Positions 8,836 to 16,941 of a DNA stretch of 40,746 bases are shown here, piece by piece (position 1 is the stretch's first letter; every line of letters begins with the position of its first letter). The translations under genes were made by a program, and so were the position numbers. Origin of the DNA: Planctomycetota bacterium (GTDB taxonomy: Bacteria; Planctomycetota; Phycisphaerae; WQYP01); contig JAJZDN010000033.1 of the NCBI GenBank assembly GCA_021805985.1, positions 1 through 40,746 on the forward strand. Reading direction: 5' to 3'. Below the pieces are notes generated by a model. The model did not search any database. It worked only from the letters and a program-made list of their open reading frames with translations, and was not told the origin of the DNA.

Positions 8836-8910
8836 GCTGGTGATGAAAAAATGTGACCCCCTCATGAATGATGCGGATTGGTTCCGCGCCGGGGGGAGAA
8901 ACAAGAGTGC
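8796..8910 (+). ncRNA. Structured 5' leader upstream of the PEP-CTERM gene (candidate riboregulator)
   Basis: CACCAGC (8796-8802) can pair with GCTGGTG (8836-8842), enclosing TGCGG/CCGCA; a palindrome TGCGGGCCCGCA (8805-8816) offers an alternative fold. Further on are a GCGGA-TTGGT-TCCGC hairpin (8872-8886) and C-rich and G-rich tracts (ACCCCCTC and GGGGGGAG) that could pair around it. An intrinsic terminator follows directly. I do not recognise a known riboswitch consensus. Confidence 0.45.
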
Positions 8911-8947
8911 AACAGTCAATGTGACTGTTTTAGTTTTTTTCTTTTTT
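8911..8947 (+). terminator. Intrinsic terminator/attenuator abutting the Shine-Dalgarno sequence
   Basis: AACAGTCA-ATG-TGACTGTT (8911-8929) is a perfect 8-bp hairpin followed by an 18-base T-rich tail. The tail ends immediately before GGGAGG (8948-8953), the ribosome site of the gene at 8960. A terminator placed between promoter and gene implies transcription attenuation, or a short leader RNA as the main product. Confidence 0.8.
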
Positions 8948-8959
8948 GGGAGGTCTCTT

Positions 8960-9934
8960 ATGACTACTTCGTATGGAAAAATTTCGGCGGTTCTTCTAAG
9001 TTCGGCAGCCGGCCTCATTGCGTCCGCCGGGTTGGCGTCGGCTGCCAATATCACGCTGCTCAACGGAACTACCACAACAGCAGTATTCCCCAGCTCCGCC
9101 AGCTACGGAACGACGTGGGCGCAGCCAGTACTCACTACCGGAGCCCAGGACGCTGCATACGGGGCAGATGGCTATGTGATGTATGCAACATCGCCCAGCG
9201 GCAGCAGCTACGGCGGTGGCAACGGTTCGTATTATTATCCTGGGGATGCAAAGTATCCGACCGGCACGCCGACGGATCCACTTAATGTCACGAATGAGCA
9301 GGGATTTAGTAACGGTGGGCAGATACATCCTACCATCGTCAACACGCTGTCCAAAATCCCCAGTTACCTTACGTACTCGGATGCCAGCTACCTGACGAGT
9401 TGGGACGCGGGTTATGGCTACGGTAACGTCTACGCTCGCGACGGGTCCGCTGCCAACACTGTTGAATATGGTGTGGCCAGCCCGAGCAACGGCATTGCAT
9501 ACAATACGTTGACAAAAATGGCCACCATGACTGTTGGTGCGGGCGCACCTAAAAATCTATATATCGGTGTACTTAGCGACCAGGCGGTGGACAGTTCCTC
9601 GCAAATTCAAATCAGCGATGGAACGGCATCGGTTACGGCTATGCTGCAAAACTACGGCAGCGGAACGCCTGAAAACACATCAGCTTTTCCCGGACAGAAC
9701 ACCTGGTATTTCTTTGACGTCGCCAATGCGCAGTCCGGTGACGTTATCACGCTCTCCATGGCACAATACAACACCGGTGCCAGCTACGCCATGCACCCGA
9801 CACTCGCTGGATTGACGTTTGACTCCACGAATCCCATTGCAACCCCTGAACCTGCCTCTTTGGGCTTGTTTGCCCTTGGCGGTCTGGGAATGTTGTTAAT
9901 TGGCCGCAAGCGGGCGGCCCGTCGGACGGCTTAA
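8960..9934 (+). CDS. PEP-CTERM anchored secreted protein
   Basis: A 324-residue secreted protein with a signal peptide (MTTSYGKISAVLL to GLASAAN) and a C-terminal PEP-CTERM signal: ATPEPAS, a hydrophobic helix and the basic GRKRAARRTA tail, which is processed by an exosortase. The body is rich in Gly, Ser, Thr, Tyr and Asn and contains no catalytic motif I recognise. The second half (from about residue 190) resembles a jelly-roll extracellular domain. ATG 8960 has a perfect GGGAGG six bases upstream; a longer in-frame start at 8789 would run through the terminator hairpin and put 57 residues before the signal peptide. It is likely an abundant surface or matrix protein. Confidence 0.9.
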   Translation: MTTSYGKISAVLLSSAAGLIASAGLASAANITLLNGTTTTAVFPSSASYGTTWAQPVLTTGAQDAAYGADGYVMYATSPSGSSYGGGNGSYYYPGDAKYPTGTPTDPLNVTNEQGFSNGGQIHPTIVNTLSKIPSYLTYSDASYLTSWDAGYGYGNVYARDGSAANTVEYGVASPSNGIAYNTLTKMATMTVGAGAPKNLYIGVLSDQAVDSSSQIQISDGTASVTAMLQNYGSGTPENTSAFPGQNTWYFFDVANAQSGDVITLSMAQYNTGASYAMHPTLAGLTFDSTNPIATPEPASLGLFALGGLGMLLIGRKRAARRTA

Positions 9935-9948
9935 TACGGTCCACTCAT

Positions 9949-9992
9949 GGCGGGGGCGCATCGGGCGTTCCTTTGTGCTCCCGCCTTTTTTT
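9949..9992 (+). terminator. Intrinsic terminator after the first PEP-CTERM gene
   Basis: GGCGGGGGCGCA (9949-9960) pairs with TGTGCTCCCGCC (9974-9985) over 12 bp with two G-U pairs, followed by TTTTTTT. It is 14 bases after the stop codon. Confidence 0.9.
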
Positions 9993-10049
9993 GCCAAGAT
10001 TGCGTTGGTCTTGACGATATATAGATTTGGTCATACGAAGGAGAAAATC

Positions 10050-10742
10050 ATGAGGAACAAATTTTTACCAGCAATGTCAGTCGCCTTGGTAGGAACCTTG
10101 GCCATGGGAATGGCGGCCTCCAACGCTAATGCGGGAAATATTTTGCTGAATGGCAATTTTTCAACGGCTGACGCTACCACCAGTACGGGTGCAGCGGACT
10201 GGAATTCCGTGCTGGGATTAGGTGCCGGAACAACAGGTTCCGCTACCCGGTTGACCGGATCGGGCGCGTACACGGGTGATACGGCCTATTTACAGATTAC
10301 CGGAACCGGTGCCAGCGGCGCGGGTTCTTATGTTGCCGCGAATAACACAACCACTGTTGGTACCGTAACGCCCGGCACCAATTATACGCTTTCCCTTGAA
10401 GCCAACGGAACAAATGGCATAAGTGGCGTAAATGGCTTTACCCTTGACTTCTTTAATTCCAGCGGTGGTAACGTCGGGCAGGCCAGCGGCGAGCTGGCGC
10501 TCACAAACGCCTACCAAATGTTTTCGGTTTCTGATGCCGCACCCGCTGGCGCTTCTTACGCGGAGGCGATTGTCCATTTATCCATGGGCGCCGTTGCTGG
10601 CGATACGGGTAAGATCAACATAGACAATGTTTCGATCAGTTCACCCGCCGTACCCGAGCCGGGCGTTCTTGGAATGCTAGCCCTGGGCGGTCTGGGAATG
10701 TTGCTAATTGGCCGCAAGCGGGTAATCCGCAAGACGGCTTGA
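10050..10742 (+). CDS. PEP-CTERM anchored protein with carbohydrate-binding-like jelly roll
   Basis: A 230-residue protein with a signal peptide (MRNKFLPAMSVALVG to NANAG), then NILLNGNFSTAD, the typical opening of CBM4/9-like jelly-roll modules ('N-G-x-F'). The module ends in KINIDNVSIS, and VPEPGVLGMLALGGLGMLLIGR plus a basic tail form the PEP-CTERM anchor. The anchor is nearly identical to that of the preceding protein, indicating use of the same exosortase. AAGGAG precedes ATG 10050 at good distance. It lies between two terminators, so it has either its own weak promoter (none clear) or depends on read-through. Binding specificity cannot be told. Confidence 0.88.
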   Translation: MRNKFLPAMSVALVGTLAMGMAASNANAGNILLNGNFSTADATTSTGAADWNSVLGLGAGTTGSATRLTGSGAYTGDTAYLQITGTGASGAGSYVAANNTTTVGTVTPGTNYTLSLEANGTNGISGVNGFTLDFFNSSGGNVGQASGELALTNAYQMFSVSDAAPAGASYAEAIVHLSMGAVAGDTGKINIDNVSISSPAVPEPGVLGMLALGGLGMLLIGRKRVIRKTA

Positions 10743-10757
10743 TTCTAACGATTTCGG

Positions 10758-10797
10758 CGGAGGCGTTGCGGGCGTTCCGCGACGCTTCCGTCTTTTT
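10758..10797 (+). terminator. Intrinsic terminator after the second PEP-CTERM gene
   Basis: CGGAGGCGT (10758-10766) pairs with ACGCTTCCG (10782-10790) with one G-U pair, followed by TCTTTTT, 15 bases after the stop codon. Confidence 0.88.
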
Positions 10798-10877
10798 CGA
10801 TACTTCCCCAACTTATCGGGGTGGTGCGAAAACAGCTACTTTTGGTCGGGCGCGTTGCCCCTGATAGGAGAACCATC

Positions 10878-11894
10878 ATGAATACCAACCGTTCCATCCC
10901 ACTGATTCGGAAAACCGGCAAGCGCGGCTTTACGCTCATTGAGCTGCTGGTGGTAATTTCTATTATCGCACTGCTGATTGCATTGCTGCTGCCCGCGCTG
11001 GCAAGAGCCAAGGAAGAGGCCTTGACCACCGCATGCGGTGCCAATATGCACAGCATTGGGCAGATTCTGGCGGAATATGAGACTACGTATGAGGGGGCAA
11101 TTCCATCCGGCAATGCCTACATCAACGGCGGTTACAACCTTTATCCGGCTGCCGAGTGGAATATCCTACTTTACACCTATAACGTCGGGTTGGACCCAGT
11201 ACGGTATGTCCAATGGAACGGAGTCGGCGGGTCAACGCCTAACTACCCCGTGGCGTCACAATCCGGCCCCGCTTATCTGGGAACCTTTACCTGTCCGGCT
11301 TCTTCTATCAAACCGACCCTTGGACCAGCTTGGGGTGTGCAGGTGGGATGGTATTGGTCGAGCTACGCCGCCAATCCCAACTACTTCTGGACCTACGCCG
11401 GCCCGGGCTGTAACTATTGGGACAACATTGATAAAGTCAACATGCGTGCGTCCAATGTGCAGAACCCGGCTAGCGCCATCGCCATTGGTGATGCGACACA
11501 AACATCGCAATGGGGTGGAAGCTGGATGATCATGAGCGATTGGATCCAAAATAGCGCGGGCAATGCCAGTTCGGCTCAGGCGTACGTAAACGATCCTAAC
11601 TATCTGGTTCCGGCCAACGGATTTTCCTCAGCGGAAACCGTCAACCAGGATATCCTTCAGCCAAACCAACCGGCGATCAACAATCAGACCGGCATGCGTT
11701 ACCGTCACATGCAGGACTCGCCGAATACTGGCGAAGCCAACGGCCTGTTCTTTGACGGCCATGCCGAAACACTGCCGATCAATAACAACGTTGCCGGGGC
11801 TGCCATTGCCTCGCCGGCGGCCAATGGGACACAGGGCTTGCGGATGCAGAATATCTACAACCCGGACCTGCCGTCCTCCATCGGCTTGTTCTGA
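10878..11894 (+). CDS. Type II secretion/pseudopilin-like protein with H-X9-DG-type C-terminus
   Basis: A 338-residue protein with a prepilin N-terminus: RGFTLIELLVVISIIALLIALLLPAL, where cleavage by prepilin peptidase before Phe and methylation are expected. The C-terminal ANGLFFDGHAETLP resembles the H-X9-DG ending of the DUF1559-type pseudopilins expanded in planctomycetes. These are thought to sit in the envelope, but their exact job is unknown. ATG 10878 has AGGAG seven bases upstream; the in-frame start at 10821 would add 19 residues without a good ribosome site. The gene follows the PEP-CTERM pair and precedes a GH16 enzyme by 33 bases, suggesting co-expression with polysaccharide processing. 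Confidence 0.9.
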   Translation: MNTNRSIPLIRKTGKRGFTLIELLVVISIIALLIALLLPALARAKEEALTTACGANMHSIGQILAEYETTYEGAIPSGNAYINGGYNLYPAAEWNILLYTYNVGLDPVRYVQWNGVGGSTPNYPVASQSGPAYLGTFTCPASSIKPTLGPAWGVQVGWYWSSYAANPNYFWTYAGPGCNYWDNIDKVNMRASNVQNPASAIAIGDATQTSQWGGSWMIMSDWIQNSAGNASSAQAYVNDPNYLVPANGFSSAETVNQDILQPNQPAINNQTGMRYRHMQDSPNTGEANGLFFDGHAETLPINNNVAGAAIASPAANGTQGLRMQNIYNPDLPSSIGLF

Positions 11895-11927
11895 TCGTCG
11901 CGGAAATATTACAGGCCAGGAAAAATT

Positions 11928-12842
11928 ATGAAAAAACCAGGACCACATAAGTGGATTAAAAGCGGCATCGCGGGCGTATCCGCCATCCTGTTGGCCGCCC
12001 TCTGCGGCGGGGCCACGCCGGCTCACAAGACCCCGGAGGTCCCCGCACCGGCGGGATTGCATTGGAAGCTCACTTGGGCCGACCAATTCAACCACGGTGC
12101 GGCGGATCTGAAGGGGTGGCATTATGACCTCGGCGGCGGTGGCTGGGGTAATGGTGAATCCGAGGTTTATACCCACTCCCGGAAAAATGTGTTTGTGGCT
12201 CATGGCAAATTACACATCAGGGTCATCGGTAAAAAACGCCATGGTAAAGTCCATTACACCTCCGGCCGCATCACCACGCGTAATGTCTTCAGCCAGAAAT
12301 ATGGCCTCTTTGAATTCCGTGCCAAGCTACCGCACGGCACGGGCCTGTGGCCTGCGATCTGGATGATGCCGGAAAAATCTGCCTTTGGAACCTGGCCGCA
12401 GTCCGGTGAAATCGACATCATGGAATCGCGTGGTAATGGCATTGGGCAGGTGCAGGGCAGCCTGCATTCCGGCAGTGCTGCTGGCCGCGATTTCACCCAA
12501 ACCAAGGTCTACCACTTACCCCGCCATAAAGTCACGACCGGCTGGCACACCTACGATCTTCTGTGGGAACCTGTGGCCAATTCGCTGCATCCCAACCACC
12601 GCCAAGTGGAGATCCAATGGTTTGTGGATGGACATTTATACGAAACTCAAAAGGGTGGCTGGACTGTTCCAACAGCCGCCGGAACTGGGCATCCCAATGC
12701 GCCATTTAACAAAAGCTTCTATATAATCTTGAATATGGCGGTTGGGGGTAATTACGTCGGAGGTAAAACTCCCGGTCCGGGACGCTATGATATGGAAATC
12801 AATTTTGTCAGAGCGTATGCTTTGGCGAAAGCCGGACATTAA
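11928..12842 (+). CDS. Secreted GH16 endo-beta-glucanase (laminarinase type)
   Basis: A 304-residue secreted enzyme: N-terminal signal segment (KWIKSGIAGVSAILLAALCGG), then a complete GH16 jelly roll. The active-site motif GEIDIMES gives nucleophile Glu161, Asp163 and acid/base Glu166. Flanking GLWPAIWMMP and WGNGESEVYT are typical of bacterial beta-1,3-glucanases/lichenases. There is no extra binding module and no PEP-CTERM tail, so it should be freely released or kept by the N-terminus. Substrate (laminarin, lichenan or another beta-glucan) cannot be fixed from sequence. The LacI-type gene follows after 29 bases. Confidence 0.92.
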   Translation: MKKPGPHKWIKSGIAGVSAILLAALCGGATPAHKTPEVPAPAGLHWKLTWADQFNHGAADLKGWHYDLGGGGWGNGESEVYTHSRKNVFVAHGKLHIRVIGKKRHGKVHYTSGRITTRNVFSQKYGLFEFRAKLPHGTGLWPAIWMMPEKSAFGTWPQSGEIDIMESRGNGIGQVQGSLHSGSAAGRDFTQTKVYHLPRHKVTTGWHTYDLLWEPVANSLHPNHRQVEIQWFVDGHLYETQKGGWTVPTAAGTGHPNAPFNKSFYIILNMAVGGNYVGGKTPGPGRYDMEINFVRAYALAKAGH

Positions 12843-12871
12843 AACTTCCTTTTGAGAGGTTGGTGAAGGAT

Positions 12872-13885
12872 ATGGGATCGGTTCGAGAAATAGCCAAGGA
12901 ACTGGGCATTTCGCCCGCTACGGTTTCCCGGGCGATTAACAATCACCCGGCTGTCGCGGCAAAAGTGCGCCAGCGCGTGGTGAAAGCCATGAACCGGTCG
13001 CGATATGTTCCCGCCGTTGGTAAGCGAGAAACCATGAACATAGCGTTCGCCTACACCGGCGATTCATCTTTAGGCTCGCCCTTTGATGCGGCCCTGATGC
13101 AGGGTATGAGCCAACGCATGGACCAGTTTGGTTTTGACCTGCTGATTCTGGACGTCCGCCGCGCGGTTTTGCCGCATGAATCCTTCTCCCAGATGTGCAT
13201 TCGTAAAGGCATCCGCGGTGCCGTATTGCGCACCACCACCGAAACCCGGCACACCTGCGAGGAAATTGCTGCAGAAGGCTTTCCATCCGTCGTGGTGGGC
13301 GACCGTTTTATATCCGATAAAATAAATTTCATCGCCAGCGACAGTCAGTCCACCAGCCGGGAGGCTGTTGCGCACCTGATTCAACTGGGGCATAAAAACA
13401 TTGGTATTGCGATTAATGTGGTGGATGATTCAGATCATACCGACCGACTCAATGGCTATAAGGAAGCTTTGATTGCCGCCGGTATGGACGTGAATGAGAA
13501 ATATATTTATCGCGTGCCTGCCACTCGGGAAGGCGGGGTGCAATGGGCACGTCGCCAGGCGAGCCTGCAGGATCGCCCGACTGCTTTATATTGCACGGAT
13601 CCGATGACAGCGGTAGGAGTCCTAAGTGAAGTGCAGCAGATTGGCTGGAAAATTCCCGATGATTTATCGATCATCGGTTTTGATGATTCAGATATCCGTT
13701 TTCTGACTTACCCCACACTCACGGCCATTTGCCAAGATGCCCAGGAAATTGGTCGCGAAGCGTTTGAAGCACTTAGCAGCCTGCTAAGTTGGCCGGCCAA
13801 CGGCTCGCCGGAGCCGCTGATTCAGCGCGTGCTGCCTACCCAGTTGGAACTTCATGGCACTACCGCCGCTCCCAAACAAGGGTAA
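12872..13885 (+). CDS. LacI-family transcriptional regulator
   Basis: A 337-residue regulator with an N-terminal LacI helix-turn-helix (SVREIAKELGISPATVSRAI) and hinge, then a periplasmic-binding-protein-like sensor domain (about residues 57-330; DDLSIIGFDDSDI near the end is typical). Family members bind sugars and palindromic operators. The start is uncertain: ATG 12872 matches the PurR-type spacing to the HTH exactly, but GTG 12863 and TTG 12860 are also in frame and GAGAGG at 12854 favours an upstream codon. Lying between two GH16 genes, it probably senses a product of beta-glucan breakdown; the operator-like sites at 8718-8774 are candidate targets. Confidence 0.92.
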   Translation: MGSVREIAKELGISPATVSRAINNHPAVAAKVRQRVVKAMNRSRYVPAVGKRETMNIAFAYTGDSSLGSPFDAALMQGMSQRMDQFGFDLLILDVRRAVLPHESFSQMCIRKGIRGAVLRTTTETRHTCEEIAAEGFPSVVVGDRFISDKINFIASDSQSTSREAVAHLIQLGHKNIGIAINVVDDSDHTDRLNGYKEALIAAGMDVNEKYIYRVPATREGGVQWARRQASLQDRPTALYCTDPMTAVGVLSEVQQIGWKIPDDLSIIGFDDSDIRFLTYPTLTAICQDAQEIGREAFEALSSLLSWPANGSPEPLIQRVLPTQLELHGTTAAPKQG

Positions 13886-13916
13886 ATAACCCATGACAAA
13901 ATCCCTGAAGGAAGAG

Positions 13917-15641
13917 ATGTTAAAGTCCTCACCGCTGGTGCGTTGGCCGACCGTCCATTCGCTGGTGCTGATCGCTGCGGCGATCAGTGCTTCTGCAGCG
14001 TTTGCCGGGGCGTCTCCTATTGCCGCGCCTGCGGTTGCGGCTCCGTCCGGCCTGCAATGGAATTCAACCTTCAGTGATAGCTTCAGCAATGCGTCATCTC
14101 TTAGCGGCTGGACCTATGATCTGGGCAATAACAATGGCTGGGGCAATGGTGAATCGGAAACATATACCAATTCATCTAATAATGTAAATGTATCCGGCGG
14201 CAATCTGAATATTCAAGCGATCGGCACGCCCACCGCCAGCGGGACGTATTACACCTCCGGCCGCATTACCACCCAAAGCCTTTTCAGCCAAACTTACGGA
14301 CTTTTTCAGTTCAGCGCCCAATTGCCCGCTGGTGCGGGGCTTTGGCCCGCGATCTGGATGATGCCCACAAATTCTGTCTATGGTAGTTGGCCCCAATCCG
14401 GTGAAATTGACGTCCTGGAATCCCAGGGGTCGAACACCAACCAAGTGCAGGGGAGCCTGCATTCCGGAAGCAATTACAACAGCCAGAACACGCAATATCA
14501 GGTCTATACGCTGCCAAATAACGGCTCTACAACTTCCTGGCATACCTACGACCTGCAATGGGAGCCGACAAGCAGCTCCGCCGGAGGTACCCAGGTGCAG
14601 TTGAATTGGTATGTCGATGGGAATCTTTATGAAACCCAAACCGGGGGATGGACCGTGCCATCCAGTGCGCCGGCGGGGGATACTAATGCTCCATTTGATC
14701 AAAGCTTTTATATTATTATGAATCTCGCCGTGGGCGGCAGCTATACTGGTTATCAAACTCCGGGCGTGGGCACGTATGATATGAAAGTCGGCTATGTCAG
14801 CGCCTATCAGGCGGCACTCCCCCAGGTAACTGCCGCGTCCGCCATCGACAACGCTACGAACTACCAGGCCAATTCCGCCTTTAACGGCAGCAATTCAGGA
14901 TCAGGTTTTGGAAAATGGAACGTGAACTTCAATTATTCCGGCCCCTCCGGCGGCGGAGGAGGCGGTAATGGGTTCATCAGCACGAACAGTGGTATTCCCA
15001 CGGCCACGCCCGCTTTCGATATTTATGTTTATCCGGGATCGGCGGCGGACACGGGTCTGAATACGGACGTCACCACGGCCACGCGGCCATTTACTGCCGC
15101 CCTAGCTGCGGGTCAAACCTTCACCACGGATTTAAATCTTAACCATGCCCAGACCGCGACCAACAACGCGACACCGCAAAACCCGGCTTCTGCGGATTCC
15201 AATATGGGATGGCGATTGCTGGATGCTTCCGGCAAAGTGTTGTTTGCCATGACCGCATTCGGCGGCGGATCATCGTACTGGTCCACGGACGCCACGGGCA
15301 CGGTGCAGCAGTCCAATATTTTGTACAATTATAAGATTGATGACATATTTAAATTTACATTACTCAATGCGTTAGGCGATTATTCGCTTACCGCCTCAGG
15401 CAATACCAGCACGGGGCAGGCGGTGACCTTCTCCGGACAAATTAACATGCTTTCCGGCGGCCCGGCGCAGGTGCAATATTTTGATAACAATGGCGGCAAC
15501 TACAGCGATGTGCAGTGGAGCCAGATGTCCATCAGCGGGGATCCCGTCCCCGAACCCTCCATCCTCGGATTCGCCGCCCTTGCCGCGGGAGGACTTGTTT
15601 TAGCTTCCCGGCGGCGCATGCTTCCCCACCGGACAAGATAA
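13917..15641 (+). CDS. GH16 glucanase with C-terminal module and PEP-CTERM anchor
   Basis: A 574-residue protein: signal peptide, GH16 domain (about residues 40-300; GEIDVLES gives Glu163, Asp165, Glu168), a second beta-rich module (about 305-535) that I do not recognise, then DPVPEPSILGFAALAAGGLVLA and a basic tail, a PEP-CTERM anchor. The catalytic domain is close to the GH16 at 11928 (shared GLWPAIWMMP, VQGSLHSGS, SFYIIMNLAVGG), so they are paralogues. The anchor should tether this one at the surface while the other is free. ATG 13917 is preceded by GAAGGAAGAG; ATG 13893 is in frame but has a poor ribosome site. Only 31 bases separate it from the LacI-type gene. Confidence 0.92.
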   Translation: MLKSSPLVRWPTVHSLVLIAAAISASAAFAGASPIAAPAVAAPSGLQWNSTFSDSFSNASSLSGWTYDLGNNNGWGNGESETYTNSSNNVNVSGGNLNIQAIGTPTASGTYYTSGRITTQSLFSQTYGLFQFSAQLPAGAGLWPAIWMMPTNSVYGSWPQSGEIDVLESQGSNTNQVQGSLHSGSNYNSQNTQYQVYTLPNNGSTTSWHTYDLQWEPTSSSAGGTQVQLNWYVDGNLYETQTGGWTVPSSAPAGDTNAPFDQSFYIIMNLAVGGSYTGYQTPGVGTYDMKVGYVSAYQAALPQVTAASAIDNATNYQANSAFNGSNSGSGFGKWNVNFNYSGPSGGGGGGNGFISTNSGIPTATPAFDIYVYPGSAADTGLNTDVTTATRPFTAALAAGQTFTTDLNLNHAQTATNNATPQNPASADSNMGWRLLDASGKVLFAMTAFGGGSSYWSTDATGTVQQSNILYNYKIDDIFKFTLLNALGDYSLTASGNTSTGQAVTFSGQINMLSGGPAQVQYFDNNGGNYSDVQWSQMSISGDPVPEPSILGFAALAAGGLVLASRRRMLPHRTR

Positions 15642-15670
15642 GGCACGCAGTTGGGTTGTGCGGCAGGGAA

Positions 15671-15739
15671 GCGGGGCAGAGCACTAGAATTTCGATACGC
15701 GGTATGCACTCCGAAGCAGACGGTAAAAAGACCGCGGAT
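15671..15739 (+). repeat. 69-bp direct repeat, copy A
   Basis: Matches copy B (16942-17010) at 68 of 69 positions in the same orientation (one G/A difference at 15676). The pair brackets the toxin-antitoxin genes. It ends in CCGCGGAT, the start of the short CGCGGAT repeat family seen elsewhere in the window. Confidence 0.9.
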
Positions 15740-15898
15740 TGGGCTGCGGCCCAATAGAGCAGAGTTTTGAGAGAGTAGACAGTAGAGCAAATAGGGCTGG
15801 GAGCATTAGAGGGCTGTCGCCGGAGCAGAAGAATTCCTCCTGCGGTCTACTCTCGACTCTCAAGTTCCAATTAGAGCAGCGTAAAAAAGCCGCGGATA
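15723..15898 (+). repeat. Inserted segment in repeat copy A bounded by near-identical 17/18-bp repeats
   Basis: GTAAAAAGACCGCGGAT (15723-15739) and GTAAAAAAGCCGCGGAT (15881-15897) flank about 140 bases absent from copy B. After the second repeat the sequence resumes as GCGGATAAACACCGGG, which also follows the matching part of copy B (17023 onward). Copy A therefore looks like copy B interrupted by an insertion. Confidence 0.6.
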
Positions 15899-16039
15899 AA
15901 CACCGGGATTTCATATTTATTCGCTTTAATGTCGACTCTCAAAACAGACGCGGCAACGTCGAGCACCAATGTGAACTGACCGCCGAAGAATATTTGAAAA
16001 TTACTTGATTTATAGGTTAAGAAATGTAGGATGATAGGA

Positions 16040-16294
16040 ATGGCTATCGTAAAGTTGACGCTTGGCGCTGCCCGATCGCTTGAGGAGCTGCCGAATGTCA
16101 TACACCGGCGAGTGATGGCCGTGATAGCTCAGTTGGAGCGTTGGCCTGAAGTAAGCGGAGCCAAGCCGTTGCAGGGCAAACTGGCCGGCCATTATCGGAA
16201 ACGCACCGGTGATTACCGGGTGCAATTCCGCATGGAGGGCCAGACGGTGCTTATTGAGCGAATCGGGCACCGCGATGGCTTTTATGAGGATTAA
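16040..16294 (+). CDS. RelE/ParE-type toxin
   Basis: An 84-residue protein of the RelE/HigB fold: N-terminal strand and helix pair (LTLGAARSLEELPNVIHRRV), then GAKPLQGKLAGHYRKRTGDYRVQFRMEG and the terminal VLIERIGHRDGFYED. The LxGxxxGxYRxRxGDYRVxF pattern is that of plasmid-stabilisation/RelE toxins, which usually cleave mRNA on the ribosome. ATG 16040 is preferred because TAGGA lies eight bases upstream; ATG 16031 adds three residues. Three bases separate it from the HTH gene, giving a toxin-first (HigBA-like) order. It looks intact. Confidence 0.88.
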   Translation: MAIVKLTLGAARSLEELPNVIHRRVMAVIAQLERWPEVSGAKPLQGKLAGHYRKRTGDYRVQFRMEGQTVLIERIGHRDGFYED

Positions 16295-16297
16295 TCC

Positions 16298-16708
16298 ATG
16301 AAGATTCACACTCTTGAAGTCAAGGGGAAGCGAATCGTGCAGTTGCCCGAACAGGACTATCTCGCCCTGGTGCGGCGGGCTGGGATTCAGGCGCAGGACA
16401 CTGAGCTGCCGCCTTTGCCGGCCCCCGGGGCGGATGGCCATTATCCCGCCATGGAATACGCTAAGATCAGCCTGGCCCGCAAGATTATCCGCGACCGAAA
16501 GCGGTTGGGCTTATCGCAGGTCGAATTGGCTCGCCGGGCTGGCATTGCGCCTGAAAGTTTGAACCGCCTGGAACATGGTAAAGCCAATGCCACCATTCAA
16601 ACCATTGAGAAAATTGACTGGGCGCTTAGAGCCGCGGAGAAGCGTACCGTAAGGACACGGACAGCCATGCGGGTAGGACGTAAGTGCTCGGTCACGCCCG
16701 CAAATTAG
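16298..16708 (+). CDS. XRE-type helix-turn-helix antitoxin
   Basis: A 136-residue partner of the toxin. The first about 50 residues (KGKRIVQLPEQDYLALVRRAG) probably cover the toxin; residues about 65-115 form a Cro/C1 helix-turn-helix (IIRDRKRLGLSQVELARRAG, then ESLNRLEHGKANATIQTIEKI) that would autorepress the operon. A GAGGA site lies inside the end of the toxin gene, consistent with coupled translation. The last about 25 residues (basic, RTRTAMRVGRKC) are unlike the family and run into repeat-rich DNA, so the original stop may have been lost. Confidence 0.88.
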   Translation: MKIHTLEVKGKRIVQLPEQDYLALVRRAGIQAQDTELPPLPAPGADGHYPAMEYAKISLARKIIRDRKRLGLSQVELARRAGIAPESLNRLEHGKANATIQTIEKIDWALRAAEKRTVRTRTAMRVGRKCSVTPAN

Positions 16709-16941
16709 CATTGATTGGCCGCCAAGGCTACAGATGCAAGAAGTAGCGGCGAAAACCGGGTCCGTGTGACCCCTTGAGCTGCTGCGACGCCGCAGATGGG
16801 GCGTTTGCGGCCAAACCCTGTGGCACCGGCGGCCGGGAGGCCGTGAGCTTTGGCGCTCGTCCTCAACGTAGGTACCCATACACTTTCCCCCTCCGCTTCG
16901 CGCCCACAACCTCTTGGTTCTCCGTCAATCCTAATTTGTGG

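Larger units (their letters stand above)
15642..16039. other. Gene-free, repeat-rich stretch
   Basis: About 400 bases with no supported gene. It holds direct-repeat copy A (15671-15739), an inserted segment with a perfect ATTGGGC-TGCG-GCCCAAT hairpin (15738-15755), and related TTGAGAGAGTAGAC and TCTACTCTCGACTCTCAA words on opposite strands. Short frames here translate repeat sequence only. Confidence 0.6.

Noticed and set aside
9000-10700. Repetitive Gly/Ser/Thr coding DNA as a possible CRISPR or tandem-repeat array
   Set aside because: No regular unit length or spacers; it is coding sequence for two PEP-CTERM proteins.
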